The notes under the pieces are model-generated. The model saw nothing but the letters and a program-made list of their open reading frames with translations, ran no database searches and had not been told where the DNA came from. DNA of 64,000 nucleotides from Pseudomonas kielensis (GTDB taxonomy: Bacteria; Pseudomonadota; Gammaproteobacteria; Pseudomonadales; Pseudomonadaceae): NCBI RefSeq assembly GCF_014236655.1, contig NZ_JACMYG010000021.1, positions 1-64,000 on the forward strand, written 5' to 3'. The position numbers and the translations under genes were made by a program. Every line of letters starts with the position of its first letter. Position 1 is the stretch's first letter. This document shows positions 8,513 to 17,136 of the stretch, one piece after another.

Positions 8513-9495
8513 GATGCCGGCTCCGGTTGCGCTGCACAGAGGCGCTCAAGGGCTGGCACGCAGAGGTTCATCAGCAGCACTGCAAACGCCACGCCGTCGG
8601 GGTACCCGCCCCAGGTTCGGATCAGGTACGTCAACAGGCCCACGCCGACCCCGAACAGCAGGCGCGCCTTGGGACTCTTGGCCCCGGACACCGGTTCGGT
8701 GACGATAAAAAAGGCGCCGAGCATGGTGGCACCGCTCAGCAGGTGAAACAGCGGCGAACCGTGGGAGTCGGACCCCGAGCCGTTCCAGCACAACAGGCTG
8801 ATGACGAACAGGCTGCCGAGCATCCCCACCGGTGCGTGCCAGCTGAATACCCGCTGCTGCAACAGAAAGGCGCCGCCGGCGAGAAATGCCAGGCTCACCC
8901 ACTCAATCCCCTTGCCACCCAACTGCCCAAACGCTGGGTTGGCGGCGAACAGTTCGTCGATGGTCAGGCTTTTATTGATTCGCAGGCTGTCCAGGGCCGT
9001 GGCCTGGGCCCAGGCGTCCGGTTGTGCGGATGCGCCGAAGCCGAAAATCTGCTGCAGGCCGCCCTGCAGGCTCAGTCCGTGGCTGGGCCAGTGGGTCATC
9101 TGTTGCGGGAAGCACACCAGCACCAGGGCGAAGCCGAGCATGGCCGGGTTGAACGGGTTTTTGCCCACGCCGCCGTACAGGTGTTTGCCGAACAGCATTG
9201 CCCCGGCTGCCGCGCTCACCGTCAACCACCAGGGGCAGTAGGCGGGCAGTGCCAGTGCCAGCAGGGTGGCGCTGACCAGAGCACTGCCGTCACTCAGGGC
9301 CGGCTTGACCGGGTAGCCGCGCAGCCGCAGCACCGCGGCTTCCACTGCCAGCGCGCTGGTACACGCCAAGAGCAGATTGAACAACACGCCCCAACCGCTA
9401 AACCACAGCAACAGCAGGATGCCCGGCACGGTGGCCAGCAGCACGCGCTGCATCGCCTGTTGCAGGCGATCGTCAACGGGTTCAAGGGGCGACAT
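8509..9495 (-). CDS. rnfD: RnfD-like membrane FMN subunit
   Basis: 328-residue membrane protein of the RnfD/NqrB family with about nine hydrophobic segments. The covalent flavin motif is visible as LSGATMLGAFFIVTEPVSG, and KHLYGGVGKNPFNPAMLGFAL and GGYPDGVAFAVLLMN are family blocks. It is somewhat shorter than E. coli RsxD (352). Its start lies inside rnfB, a 14-base overlap, exactly where rnfC would be found in a complete rnfABCDGE operon. Confidence 0.9.
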   Translation of the reverse strand: MSPLEPVDDRLQQAMQRVLLATVPGILLLLWFSGWGVLFNLLLACTSALAVEAAVLRLRGYPVKPALSDGSALVSATLLALALPAYCPWWLTVSAAAGAMLFGKHLYGGVGKNPFNPAMLGFALVLVCFPQQMTHWPSHGLSLQGGLQQIFGFGASAQPDAWAQATALDSLRINKSLTIDELFAANPAFGQLGGKGIEWVSLAFLAGGAFLLQQRVFSWHAPVGMLGSLFVISLLCWNGSGSDSHGSPLFHLLSGATMLGAFFIVTEPVSGAKSPKARLLFGVGVGLLTYLIRTWGGYPDGVAFAVLLMNLCVPALERLCAAQPEPAS

Positions 9496-10696
9496 AGTCG
9501 CTCACCTGGCGCTCGGCCTCCTTGAGCCTGGTGCGCGCCTGGCTCAAGAGTTCTGCCGGTGCCTGCGCCTGTCGCTGCAGCTTGCTCACTTCGGCGCGGG
9601 CATAGGCCAGTTCAGTCTTGAGTTGTCGCAGCTGACTGTCGATCGGGCGTTTTTCCCGGAGCACCAATTGCGGTGGCGGTTTGTCGCTGGCGTCCTCGGC
9701 GGCGTGCAAGGCTTGCTCAGCCAGTTCCAGCGCTGCGCCCAGGGCCGCCAGTTGCTCGGCAGGCGCAGCACTGGCCTGGGCTTTTTTCAGTTCGGCGCGG
9801 CGCATCGCCAGCTGGATTTTCGCCCGCTTGAGCTCAGCGTCATTGGCGGGGGGAGCCGGTTGCGGGGGATTGGCCGGAGCGCTGCTTTCAAGCTGTGCCA
9901 GGGCTTGTTCGGCCGCTTCGAACTGCTGTTGCAGCACGACCAGTTGAGCTTGCTGTTCGCTGGTCGGCGGATGGCCGAAGGCTTTCAGGGATTTGTGCAG
10001 TTGCGCGCGGCTCATCGCCACATCGATCTTGGCTTTTTTCAGGGCCGCATCGGCCGCTGCGGCTTTTTGCGCCTGCACGCGGGCGATGGCGTCCTGCACC
10101 GGGTTGGCACCCGTGATGGCCGGTTGTGCGGCTTTGGCGGCCCGTGCCGCGCGCTCGGCCAGCCGTTGCTGTTCTTCGCGCTCCAGCCGGGCATTGCGTT
10201 GTTCGAAGCGTTGGCGGGCATGCTCGCGTTTGATGCTGCGCGCTTGAAATTGCTCAGGCGTGAACGCCAGGCCGCCAACGATCGGCAGTACCTGGGCCGA
10301 GGGCAGGGGACGCATTTCAATGCAGTCGACCGGGCAGGGGGCTACGCACAAGTCACAGCCGGTGCATTCGTCGATGATCACCGTGTGCATCAGCTTGGCC
10401 GCGCCAACAATCGCGTCGATCGGACAGGCCTGGATGCACTTGGTGCAGCCGATGCATTCGGCTTCCCGGATATAGGCAACCTGTGGCGGCGCCGAGCCCC
10501 GGCTGACGTCCAGTTGCACGACCGGCAGCTTCAGCAGCTCGGCGAGTGCGGCGATGGTTTCGTCACCGCCCGGCGGGCACTTGTTGATCGCCTCGCCGCT
10601 GGCAATGCCTTGGGCATAGGGCTTGCACCCGGGGTGACCACACTTGCCGCATTGGGTCTGGGGCAGGAGGGCGTCGATGCGTTGAATCAGACTCAT
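9482..10696 (-). CDS. rnfB: RnfB-like ferredoxin with an RnfC-like repeat tail
   Basis: 404 residues in two parts. Residues 1-135 are RnfB: the four-Cys cluster motif C16-X2-C19-X4-C24-X15-C40, then two ferredoxin motifs CIGCTKCIQACP (81-92) and CTGCDLCVAPCP (111-122). The N-terminal membrane helix of E. coli RnfB is absent; the protein begins directly at the first cluster. Residues 150-404 form a charged Ala-rich coiled-coil tail with three repeats of about 70 residues (LKKAKIDVAMSRAQLHK at 219, LKRAKIQLAMRRAELKK at 289, a weaker copy near 357). Such repeats are usual for the RnfC C-terminus, not RnfB. The start at 10696 overlaps rnfA by four bases; a longer upstream frame is just antiphase coding over rnfA. 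Confidence 0.85.
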   Translation of the reverse strand: MSLIQRIDALLPQTQCGKCGHPGCKPYAQGIASGEAINKCPPGGDETIAALAELLKLPVVQLDVSRGSAPPQVAYIREAECIGCTKCIQACPIDAIVGAAKLMHTVIIDECTGCDLCVAPCPVDCIEMRPLPSAQVLPIVGGLAFTPEQFQARSIKREHARQRFEQRNARLEREEQQRLAERAARAAKAAQPAITGANPVQDAIARVQAQKAAAADAALKKAKIDVAMSRAQLHKSLKAFGHPPTSEQQAQLVVLQQQFEAAEQALAQLESSAPANPPQPAPPANDAELKRAKIQLAMRRAELKKAQASAAPAEQLAALGAALELAEQALHAAEDASDKPPPQLVLREKRPIDSQLRQLKTELAYARAEVSKLQRQAQAPAELLSQARTRLKEAERQVSDYVAP

Positions 10697-11280
10697 GTTT
10701 TGATCAGTCCACTGAATCCGAGAAATGCCACGGCGATCAATCCGGCGCTGATCAGGTCGATCGGCAAGCCACGAAAGGCCATCGGCACATCGTTGTTGAG
10801 GGTGCGCTGGCGCAAGTCGCTGAACAGGCCGAGGACCAGCCAGAAGCCCAATCCGGCGCCCAGGCTCAGGGCCAGGTGCCAGGCCAGGCCCTGGTCGCTG
10901 TGCATGCCCATCAGGCTCAGGCCCAGCACGCCGGCATTGCCGAGCAGCAACGGCCAGAGCCCGGAGAACGGTAATTGCGGCAGGGCCCGTGTCAGCCCCC
11001 GCAGCAGCATTGAAATAGGCAGCACGCTCAAGGGTAACAACAGCAACAGGTACAGGGCCGTCAGCCCCAGCGGCACCAGCAGCCAATGGTAGGCGGCATA
11101 ACCCAGGACACCGTTGAGCAGCATCAGGCAGGTGGTACTGATGCCCAGGGCGTGGACCTGGCGCCGTTCTGCCTGCGGGGCGCGAGCGGCTTGCAGCAAG
11201 GGATCGACGCCCAGCGGCCACTGCAACACGAAGTTGTTGATCAGGGCAGTGCTGATGAGTGTAAGCAGAAGGTCGGTCAT
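10693..11280 (-). CDS. rnfA: RnfA-like membrane subunit lacking cluster cysteines
   Basis: 195-residue, six-segment membrane protein aligning along its length with E. coli RsxA (MTDLLLTL start, INNFVLQWPLG, DVPMAFRGLPIDLISAGLIAVAFLGFSGL end). The two Cys that supply half of the buried iron-sulfur site in RnfA are both replaced: LGLCPF reads LGVDPL (D26) and TNCAVLG reads GNAGVLG (A116). It is the first gene of the rnfABDGE-nth unit. The MTDLLLT start was chosen over a frame 25 codons longer. Confidence 0.88.
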   Translation of the reverse strand: MTDLLLTLISTALINNFVLQWPLGVDPLLQAARAPQAERRQVHALGISTTCLMLLNGVLGYAAYHWLLVPLGLTALYLLLLLPLSVLPISMLLRGLTRALPQLPFSGLWPLLLGNAGVLGLSLMGMHSDQGLAWHLALSLGAGLGFWLVLGLFSDLRQRTLNNDVPMAFRGLPIDLISAGLIAVAFLGFSGLIKT

Positions 11281-11345
11281 GGCGTGCCGGGTCGAGGGAA
11301 AGGCCTGTACATGAAGATTAGGCAGTATCCGGCGGGGCAGATATG

Positions 11346-11382
11346 AAAATCCCACCGTCGCGGCGTTGCGTGACGGTGGGAT
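11346..11382 (-). terminator. Terminator after metG
   Basis: ATCCCACCGTC and GACGGTGGGAT form an 11-bp stem around a GC-rich loop. On the minus strand the 3' arm is followed by TTTTCATAT. It separates metG from the downstream rnfA. Confidence 0.75.
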
Positions 11383-11399
11383 CGGTCCAGCCAGGCGGA

Positions 11400-13451
11400 T
11401 TACTTGATGCGCTGACCCGGCTTGGCGCCGCTGTCCGGGCTCAACAGGTAGATCTCTGCGCCGCCAGGACCGGCCGCCATGACCATGCCTTCGGAGATAC
11501 CGAAGCGCATTTTACGTGGCTTGAGGTTGGCGATCATCATGGTCAGGCGACCTTCAAGCTTGGCCGGGTCCGGGTAGGCACTCTTGATGCCCGAGAACAC
11601 GTTGCGTTGCTCATCACCGATGTCCAGGGTCAGGCGCAGCAGCTTGTCCGCGCCTTCCACGGCTTCGGCCTTGAGGATCAGGGCGACGCGCAGGTCGACG
11701 GCGGCAAAGGCGTCGAACTCGATCTCGGCCGACAGTGGGTCCTTGGCCAGCTCACCGTTGCCTTGTGGCGCCGCGCTGCCGGTGTCGGTCTGGCTGGCCG
11801 CGAGGTCTTCTTTCGAAGCGTCGGTCATGGCCTGGACCTTGACCGGGTCGATCCGGGTCATCAGTGGCTTGAACTCGTTCAACTGATGGTTGGCGAGCAA
11901 GGTCGCGTGGTCGTTCCAGGTCAGCGGTGCGACGTTGAGGAACGCCTCCGCGTCGGCGGCCAGCAGCGGCAGCACCGGCTTGAGGAAGATCACCAGTTGG
12001 CGGAACAGGTTGACGCCAGTGGCGCAGATCGCCTGGACTTCTTCCTGCTTGCCTTCCTGTTTGTTCAGCGACCACGGCGCCTTGTCGGCGATCCAGGCGT
12101 TGGCACGGTCGGCCAGGCCCATGATTTCGCGCATGGCGCGGGCGAAGTCGCGGGCTTCATAAGCGTCGGCGATGCTGGGCGCAGCGGCCAGGAAGGCCTC
12201 GGTCAGCTCCGGCGCGGCGTTGGTGTCGACCAGCACGCCGGCATTGCCTTTGTGGATGAAACCGGCGCAGCGGCTGGCAATGTTGACGACTTTGCCGACC
12301 AGGTCCGAGTTGACCTTCTGCACGAAGTCTTCCAGGTTCAGGTCCAGGTCGTCGACGCCACGGCCCAGCTTGGACGCGTAGTAGTAACGCAGGTACTCCG
12401 GCGACAGGTGGTCCAGGTAGGTGCGGGCCTTGATGAAGGTGCCGCGCGATTTCGACATTTTCTGGCCGTTGACGGTCAGGTAGCCGTGCACGTTGATCCC
12501 GGTCGGCTTGCGGTAGCCCGCGCCCTCGAGCATGGCTGGCCAGAACAGGGCGTGGAAGTTGACGATGTCCTTGCCGATGAAATGGTACAGCTCGGCGCTG
12601 GAGTCCTTGGCCCAGTACGCGTCGAAGTCCAGCTCGGGACGACGGGCACACAGGTTCTTGAAGCTCGCCATGTAGCCGATGGGGGCATCCAGCCAGACGT
12701 AGAAGTACTTGCCTGGCTCGTCCGGGATCTCGAAGCCGAAGTACGGTGCGTCGCGGGAGATGTCCCACTGTTGCAGGCCGACATCCAGCCATTCGGCGAT
12801 CTTGTTCGCTACGGCGTCCTGCAGGGTGCCGCTGCGGGTCCAGGTCTGGAGCATCTGCTGGAAGTCCGGCAGCTTGAAGAAGAAGTGCTGGGAATCCTTG
12901 AGCACCGGGGTGGCGCCAGAGATTGCCGACTTCGGATCCTTCAGGTCGGTGGGCGCATAGGTGGCGCCGCATTTTTCGCAGTTGTCGCCGTACTGGTCTT
13001 CGGTGCCGCATTTCGGGCAGGTGCCCTTGATGAAGCGGTCGGCCAGGAACATTTGTTTTTCCGGGTCGAAATACTGAGTGATCGAACGCGTGGCAATGTG
13101 CCCGGCGTCACGCAGCTTGAGGTAGATCTGGCTCGACAGCTCACGGTTTTCTTCGGCGTGAGTGGAGTGGAAATTGTCGAAGTCCACCAGGAAGTCGGCA
13201 AAGTCGGCGCTGTGTTCGGCCTGGACGTTGGCGATCAGTTGTTCCGGGGTGATCCCCTCTTTTTCTGCCCGCAGCATGATGGCCGAACCGTGGGCGTCGT
13301 CCGCGCAGACGTAAGTGCATTGATGGCCGCGATGCTTCTGGAAGCGCACCCACATATCGGTCTGGATGTACTCAAGCATATGGCCAAGGTGGATTGAACC
13401 ATTGGCATAGGGCAGGGCGCTGGTGACGAGGATCTTGCGTGGCTCGGACAT
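11400..13451 (-). CDS. metG: Methionyl-tRNA synthetase
   Basis: Charges tRNA-Met. 683-residue class I synthetase: HIGH-type motif SIHLGHMLEY near residue 20, a zinc knuckle with two CxxC pairs (CPKCGTEDQYGDNCEKCG, about 145-162), the KMSKS loop at NGQKMSKSRG (about 333), and a C-terminal Trbp111-like tRNA-binding/dimerisation domain (VDLRVALILKAE to SEGMVMAAG). The length is that of the long dimeric E. coli type. It is divergent from apbC, an arrangement conserved in gammaproteobacteria. Confidence 0.97.
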   Translation of the reverse strand: MSEPRKILVTSALPYANGSIHLGHMLEYIQTDMWVRFQKHRGHQCTYVCADDAHGSAIMLRAEKEGITPEQLIANVQAEHSADFADFLVDFDNFHSTHAEENRELSSQIYLKLRDAGHIATRSITQYFDPEKQMFLADRFIKGTCPKCGTEDQYGDNCEKCGATYAPTDLKDPKSAISGATPVLKDSQHFFFKLPDFQQMLQTWTRSGTLQDAVANKIAEWLDVGLQQWDISRDAPYFGFEIPDEPGKYFYVWLDAPIGYMASFKNLCARRPELDFDAYWAKDSSAELYHFIGKDIVNFHALFWPAMLEGAGYRKPTGINVHGYLTVNGQKMSKSRGTFIKARTYLDHLSPEYLRYYYASKLGRGVDDLDLNLEDFVQKVNSDLVGKVVNIASRCAGFIHKGNAGVLVDTNAAPELTEAFLAAAPSIADAYEARDFARAMREIMGLADRANAWIADKAPWSLNKQEGKQEEVQAICATGVNLFRQLVIFLKPVLPLLAADAEAFLNVAPLTWNDHATLLANHQLNEFKPLMTRIDPVKVQAMTDASKEDLAASQTDTGSAAPQGNGELAKDPLSAEIEFDAFAAVDLRVALILKAEAVEGADKLLRLTLDIGDEQRNVFSGIKSAYPDPAKLEGRLTMMIANLKPRKMRFGISEGMVMAAGPGGAEIYLLSPDSGAKPGQRIK

Positions 13452-13618
13452 GGGGCTCGGCTACTTGATGAAACGGAGGTCGGCCACTATAAAGCGCTGG
13501 CGCAGAATTTTCACCCCGTGTGGTTGTTTCCTCCGATGATTGAATAAGGGGGGCCGCGAAAAGATCAGAACAGGTAGGATAGTCGCCTGTTTTTCCAGAC
13601 TTGTTATCGGAGTTGCCC

Positions 13619-14713
13619 ATGAGCGCCGTCAATCGCGCAGCGGTGGAAGCCGTCCTTCGCCAGTACACCGACCCTTACCTGAACCAGGATCCGATCAGCG
13701 CCGGTTGCCTGCGCGGCATCGATATCCAGGGTGATCGCGTCAGCGTCCAGCTGGAACTGGGTTACGCCGCCGGCCTGTTCAAGAACGGCTGGGCGCAGAT
13801 GCTGCAGATGGCGATCGAAGGCCTGGACGGCGTCGCGTCGGCCAAGGTCGAGATCACCACGCGCATTGTCGCGCACAAGGCCCAGGCGCAGATCCCGGGC
13901 CTGGCCAACGTCAAGAACGTGGTGGCAGTGGCCTCCGGCAAGGGCGGGGTGGGCAAGTCCACCACGGCCGCTAACCTGGCGCTGGCCCTGGCCCGTGAAG
14001 GCGCCCGGGTCGGGATTCTCGATGCCGATATCTACGGCCCGAGCCAAGGCATCATGTTCGGCATCGCCGAGGGCACCCGGCCCAAGGTCAAGGACCAGAA
14101 ATGGTTCGTACCGATCGAGTCCCATGGGGTCGAGGTGATGTCCATGGCATTCCTCACCGATGACAACACACCGATGGTCTGGCGCGGGCCGATGGTCTCC
14201 GGTGCCCTGTTGCAGTTGGTCACCCAGACCGCCTGGGGCGACCTGGACTACCTGGTGATCGACATGCCGCCAGGCACCGGCGACATTCAGCTGACCCTGG
14301 CGCAGAAAGTCCCGGTGGCCGGCGCGGTCATCGTTACCACCCCGCAAGACCTGGCATTGCTGGACGCGCGCAAGGGCGTGGAAATGTTCCGCAAGGTCAA
14401 CATTCCGGTGCTGGGCGTGGTGGAAAACATGGCCGTGCACATCTGCTCCAACTGCGGCCATGCCGAGCATCTGTTCGGTGAGGGGGGCGGCGTGAAGCTG
14501 GCCAACCAATATGGCGTCGAGCTGCTGGCCTCGTTGCCGCTGGCGATGGCCATCCGCGAACAGGCTGACGGTGGCAAGCCAACGGTCATCGCCGAGCCGG
14601 ACAGCCCGATCGCCCTGGTTTACCAGGAACTGGCGCGCCATGTCGGTGCGCGGATCGTCTTGCAGGAAGCCGCGTCCCCGGCGATGCCGAACATCACCAT
14701 CAGCGACGATTGA
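13619..14713 (+). CDS. apbC: Iron-sulfur cluster carrier protein ApbC (Mrp)
   Basis: P-loop ATPase that delivers Fe-S clusters. An N-terminal DUF59/MIP18-type domain (residues 1-90) precedes the deviant Walker A ASGKGGVGKSTTA at about 103-115. The switch region DMPPGTGDIQLTL and the cluster-binding pair CSNCGH near residue 279 are present. 364 residues, start MSAVNRAAVEA preceded by CGGAG. It is divergently oriented to metG across 167 bases that should hold both promoters. Confidence 0.95.
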   Translation: MSAVNRAAVEAVLRQYTDPYLNQDPISAGCLRGIDIQGDRVSVQLELGYAAGLFKNGWAQMLQMAIEGLDGVASAKVEITTRIVAHKAQAQIPGLANVKNVVAVASGKGGVGKSTTAANLALALAREGARVGILDADIYGPSQGIMFGIAEGTRPKVKDQKWFVPIESHGVEVMSMAFLTDDNTPMVWRGPMVSGALLQLVTQTAWGDLDYLVIDMPPGTGDIQLTLAQKVPVAGAVIVTTPQDLALLDARKGVEMFRKVNIPVLGVVENMAVHICSNCGHAEHLFGEGGGVKLANQYGVELLASLPLAMAIREQADGGKPTVIAEPDSPIALVYQELARHVGARIVLQEAASPAMPNITISDD

Positions 14714-14736
14714 TTTCCAATAGCTGACACTGCCCC

Positions 14737-14842
14737 TGTAGGAGCGTGCTTGCTCGCGATGACGGAATAACATATCAACAGATACGTTGACTGAACCACC
14801 GCTATCGCGAGCAAGCGGAGCGCCGCCCGGCTCGCTCCCACA
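14737..14842. repeat. REPIN-like pair of inverted REP elements
   Basis: TGTAGGAGCGTGCTTGCTCGCGAT at the left is mirrored by ATCGCGAGCAAGCGGAGC and GCTCCCACA at the right, the Pseudomonas REP core (GGGAGCGAGCTTGCTCGCGA). It fills the convergent gap between apbC and the SDR gene and could act as a terminator or mRNA-end stabiliser for both. Confidence 0.85.
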
Positions 14843-14858
14843 ATTGTTAATGTCGGGC

Positions 14859-15617
14859 TTAAATGCGCAACCCGCCATCCATCTCCAGAATCCGCCCGGT
14901 GTAATAGTCGTTCTCGAAGATGTAGGCCGCCGAATGGGCGATCTCCTCCGGCTTGCCCATGCGCTTGAGCGGAATGCCGCTGGTCATTTTCTCCAGCGCT
15001 TCGGGTTTCATGCCCAGGGTCATTTCGGTTTCGATGAAGCCCGGCGCAATGCCGGCCACTCGGATGCCATAGCGCGCCAGTTCCTTGGCCCAGGTCACGG
15101 TCGCCGCCGCGACACCGGCCTTGGCGGCGGAGTAGTTGGTCTGGCCAACGTTGCCGGCGCGGGAAATCGACGAAATGTTGATGATTGCGCCGGATGACTT
15201 GAGCTCGATCATCTTCGCCGCCACCTCGCGGGTGCACAGGAACACGCCCGTCAGGTTGACGTCGATCACGGCCTGCCACTGGGCCAGGCTCATTTTGCTC
15301 ATCTCACCATCCTTGATCTTGAGCAACAGGCCGTCACGCAGGATCCCGGCGTTGTTGATCAAACCGTGGATCGCGCCGAAATCTTCGGCCACCTGGCTCA
15401 CCATGTGGCACACCTGCTCTTCATTGGCGACGTTGCACAGGTAGGCACGGGCTTCGACACCCTTGGCCTTGCAGGCCGCGACGGCGGCGTCGAGTTTTTC
15501 CTGATTGAGGTCGACCAGTGCGAGCTTCGCGCCCTTGCTGGCGAAATACTCGGCCATGGAGCGGCCCAAACCCTGGCAACCGCCAGTGATAATGATTACT
15601 TTGTCAGTGAGTTGCAT
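14859..15617 (-). CDS. SDR-family oxidoreductase (FabG-like)
   Basis: 252-residue classical short-chain dehydrogenase. The NAD(P)-binding TGGCQGLGRSMAEYF is at residues 10-24, the NNAG motif in LINNAGILRDG, catalytic Ser in INISSISRAG, the YSAAKAG Tyr-Lys pair, and PGFIETEMT near the substrate lid. It most resembles beta-ketoacyl-ACP/CoA reductases (FabG/PhaB type), but the substrate cannot be fixed from sequence. The start at 15617 gives the family N-terminus MQLTDKVIIITGG. It is divergent from the HugZ-like gene. Confidence 0.88.
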   Translation of the reverse strand: MQLTDKVIIITGGCQGLGRSMAEYFASKGAKLALVDLNQEKLDAAVAACKAKGVEARAYLCNVANEEQVCHMVSQVAEDFGAIHGLINNAGILRDGLLLKIKDGEMSKMSLAQWQAVIDVNLTGVFLCTREVAAKMIELKSSGAIINISSISRAGNVGQTNYSAAKAGVAAATVTWAKELARYGIRVAGIAPGFIETEMTLGMKPEALEKMTSGIPLKRMGKPEEIAHSAAYIFENDYYTGRILEMDGGLRI

Positions 15618-15783
15618 TCGCATGCCCCAATTGCAGGTCGAAGTGGTTTCCTCGTAGGGGGCCTCCCGATCTGCGCCTTGCGTGGCTAGGCTGCACATGA
15701 GAATTGCCCCCCGATGGCATCGCTGGAACTTTCTCCAGGAGCCTGTCCGTTTTTTCGACGGATTCTATATAAGGAGTCATAAA

Positions 15784-16515
15784 TTGAGCGTTGAAGCTGC
15801 AAAGCATGCCCGAGAATTGCTGCTCAAGGAATACCGTGGAGTGCTCTCGACCCTTTCCAAGGCGATGCCCGGTTTCCCGTTCGGCTCAGTGGTTCCTTAC
15901 TGCCTGGACGAGCAGGGCCGGCCGCTGATCCTGATCAGCCGGATCGCCCAGCACACCCACAACCTGCAAAAAGACCCGAAGTGCTCGCTGCTGGTGGGCG
16001 AGCGTGAGGCCGAGGATGTCCAGGCCGTTGGTCGCCTGACCTACCTGGCTGAAGCGCAAAAGCTCGAGGACCCGGCAGCGATCGAAGCCGCAGCGGGGCG
16101 CTACTATCGTTACTTCCCGGACTCGGCCAATTACCACCAGGCCCATGACTTCGACTTCTGGGTGCTCAACCCGGTGCGTCATCGCTACATCGGCGGTTTT
16201 GGCGCGATTCACTGGGTCGACCAGTTGACCCTGGCCAACCCATTCGCCGGCAAGGCCGAGGTGAGCATGGTCGAGCACATGAACGCCGATCACGCCAAGG
16301 CCATCGCCCATTACGTGGACCTGGCCGGCTTGCCGAAGACCGCACCGGCAGAACTGGCGGGCATCGATACCGAAGGCATGCACCTGCGCATTGGCCAGGC
16401 GCTGTACTGGTTGCCGTTCCCACAAGTCTGCAATACGCCGACACAAGTGCGGGAAGCCTTGGTTTTACTGGCTCACGCCGAGCACTGGCCAACAAATACC
16501 GCAAGCGAGGCTTGA
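15784..16515 (+). CDS. HugZ-like pyridoxamine-5'-phosphate-oxidase-fold protein
   Basis: 243 residues: an N-terminal split-barrel FMN-oxidase fold (about 10-150; FPFGSVVPYCLDEQGRPLILIS, DPKCSLLVGERE) and a C-terminal DUF2470 domain (VSMVEHMNADHAKAIAHYVD). This architecture is that of HugZ-type haem-degrading proteins, but many members are uncharacterised, so haem use is only a possibility. The start is TTG at 15784: AAGGAG lies seven bases upstream and the product begins with the Pseudomonas family sequence SVEAAKHARELLLKEYRG. The frame is open upstream but carries no better start. Confidence 0.85.
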   Translation: MSVEAAKHARELLLKEYRGVLSTLSKAMPGFPFGSVVPYCLDEQGRPLILISRIAQHTHNLQKDPKCSLLVGEREAEDVQAVGRLTYLAEAQKLEDPAAIEAAAGRYYRYFPDSANYHQAHDFDFWVLNPVRHRYIGGFGAIHWVDQLTLANPFAGKAEVSMVEHMNADHAKAIAHYVDLAGLPKTAPAELAGIDTEGMHLRIGQALYWLPFPQVCNTPTQVREALVLLAHAEHWPTNTASEA

Positions 16516-16581
16516 AATCACGAAACGGCGACGTCATCTAAGGCTTACTTGCAAGGCATTCTTGCGTTGAGGAACCATTTG

Positions 16582-17058
16582 ATGCGCCCTTTCTTGTTGC
16601 TCTTTCTGCTGTTTCCGGTGCTGGAGCTGTTCGTATTCGTCAAAGTCAGCGCCGCTATCGGGTTTTTCCCGGCACTGCTGCTGATCATTCTCGGCTCGAT
16701 GCTCGGCGTGTTCGTGCTGCGTATCGCCGGCCTGGCGACCGCATTGCGGGCCCGTGAAAGCCTGAACCGTGGTGAGTTGCCCGCGCAGACCATGATCGAA
16801 GGCTTGATGCTGGCCCTGGGTGGCGGTCTGTTGATCGTGCCGGGTTTTGTCAGCAGCGTGCTGGGCCTGATCATGATGCTGCCGCTGACCCGTCGCCTGC
16901 TGGCCAATAAAATGCGCCAGCGCGCCGAAGAACAGGCGATTCGCCAACGTGCCTTCGCCGACGACCTGCAACCGCGTGGCGGTCCGGTTCCGCGTGAGCC
17001 CTTGGGCCGCGAGCCGAACGTGATCGAAGGCGAGTTCGAACACCGCGACTCCAAATAA
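16582..17058 (+). CDS. fxsA: FxsA-family membrane protein
   Basis: 158-residue inner-membrane protein with hydrophobic segments at about 3-21, 24-46 and 74-98, then a charged cytoplasmic tail. FxsA was described in E. coli as a suppressor of F exclusion of phage T7; its normal role is unclear. The start MRPFLLLFLLFPVLELFVF fits the family, whereas the 11-codon extension does not. It lies just upstream of groES, the same order as in P. aeruginosa, and ends before a strong terminator. Confidence 0.92.
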   Translation: MRPFLLLFLLFPVLELFVFVKVSAAIGFFPALLLIILGSMLGVFVLRIAGLATALRARESLNRGELPAQTMIEGLMLALGGGLLIVPGFVSSVLGLIMMLPLTRRLLANKMRQRAEEQAIRQRAFADDLQPRGGPVPREPLGREPNVIEGEFEHRDSK

Positions 17059-17069
17059 CTGCAACATCG

Positions 17070-17100
17070 ACACGGCACCTGCGGGTGCCGTGTGCGTTTT
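17070..17100 (+). terminator. Terminator after fxsA
   Basis: ACACGGCACC (17070-17079) pairs perfectly with GGTGCCGTGT (17084-17093) and is followed by GCGTTTT. It isolates groESL from fxsA. Confidence 0.85.
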
Positions 17101-17136
17101 GGCGGGCACTGACGTAAAAAATTTCGCTGTGCTGCC

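Noticed and set aside
8527..9525. Long plus-strand frame over rnfD
   Set aside because: Gln/Ala/Gly-rich shadow of the membrane protein gene; no start signal or motif.
10697..11221. N-terminal extension of RnfB across rnfA
   Set aside because: The extra 175 codons are an out-of-frame reading of rnfA; the RnfB family start MSLIQRIDALLP at 10696 has the expected four-base overlap with the rnfA stop.
11343..13397. A 684-codon open frame antisense to metG
   Set aside because: A GC-rich shadow frame opposite a certain essential gene; composition is Val/Gly/Gln-rich without any domain.
14737..14842. CRISPR-like repeat at the apbC and SDR gap, also at 52063, 57678 and 60677
   Set aside because: The units are Pseudomonas REP palindromes in inverted pairs at separate loci, not regular direct repeats with spacers.
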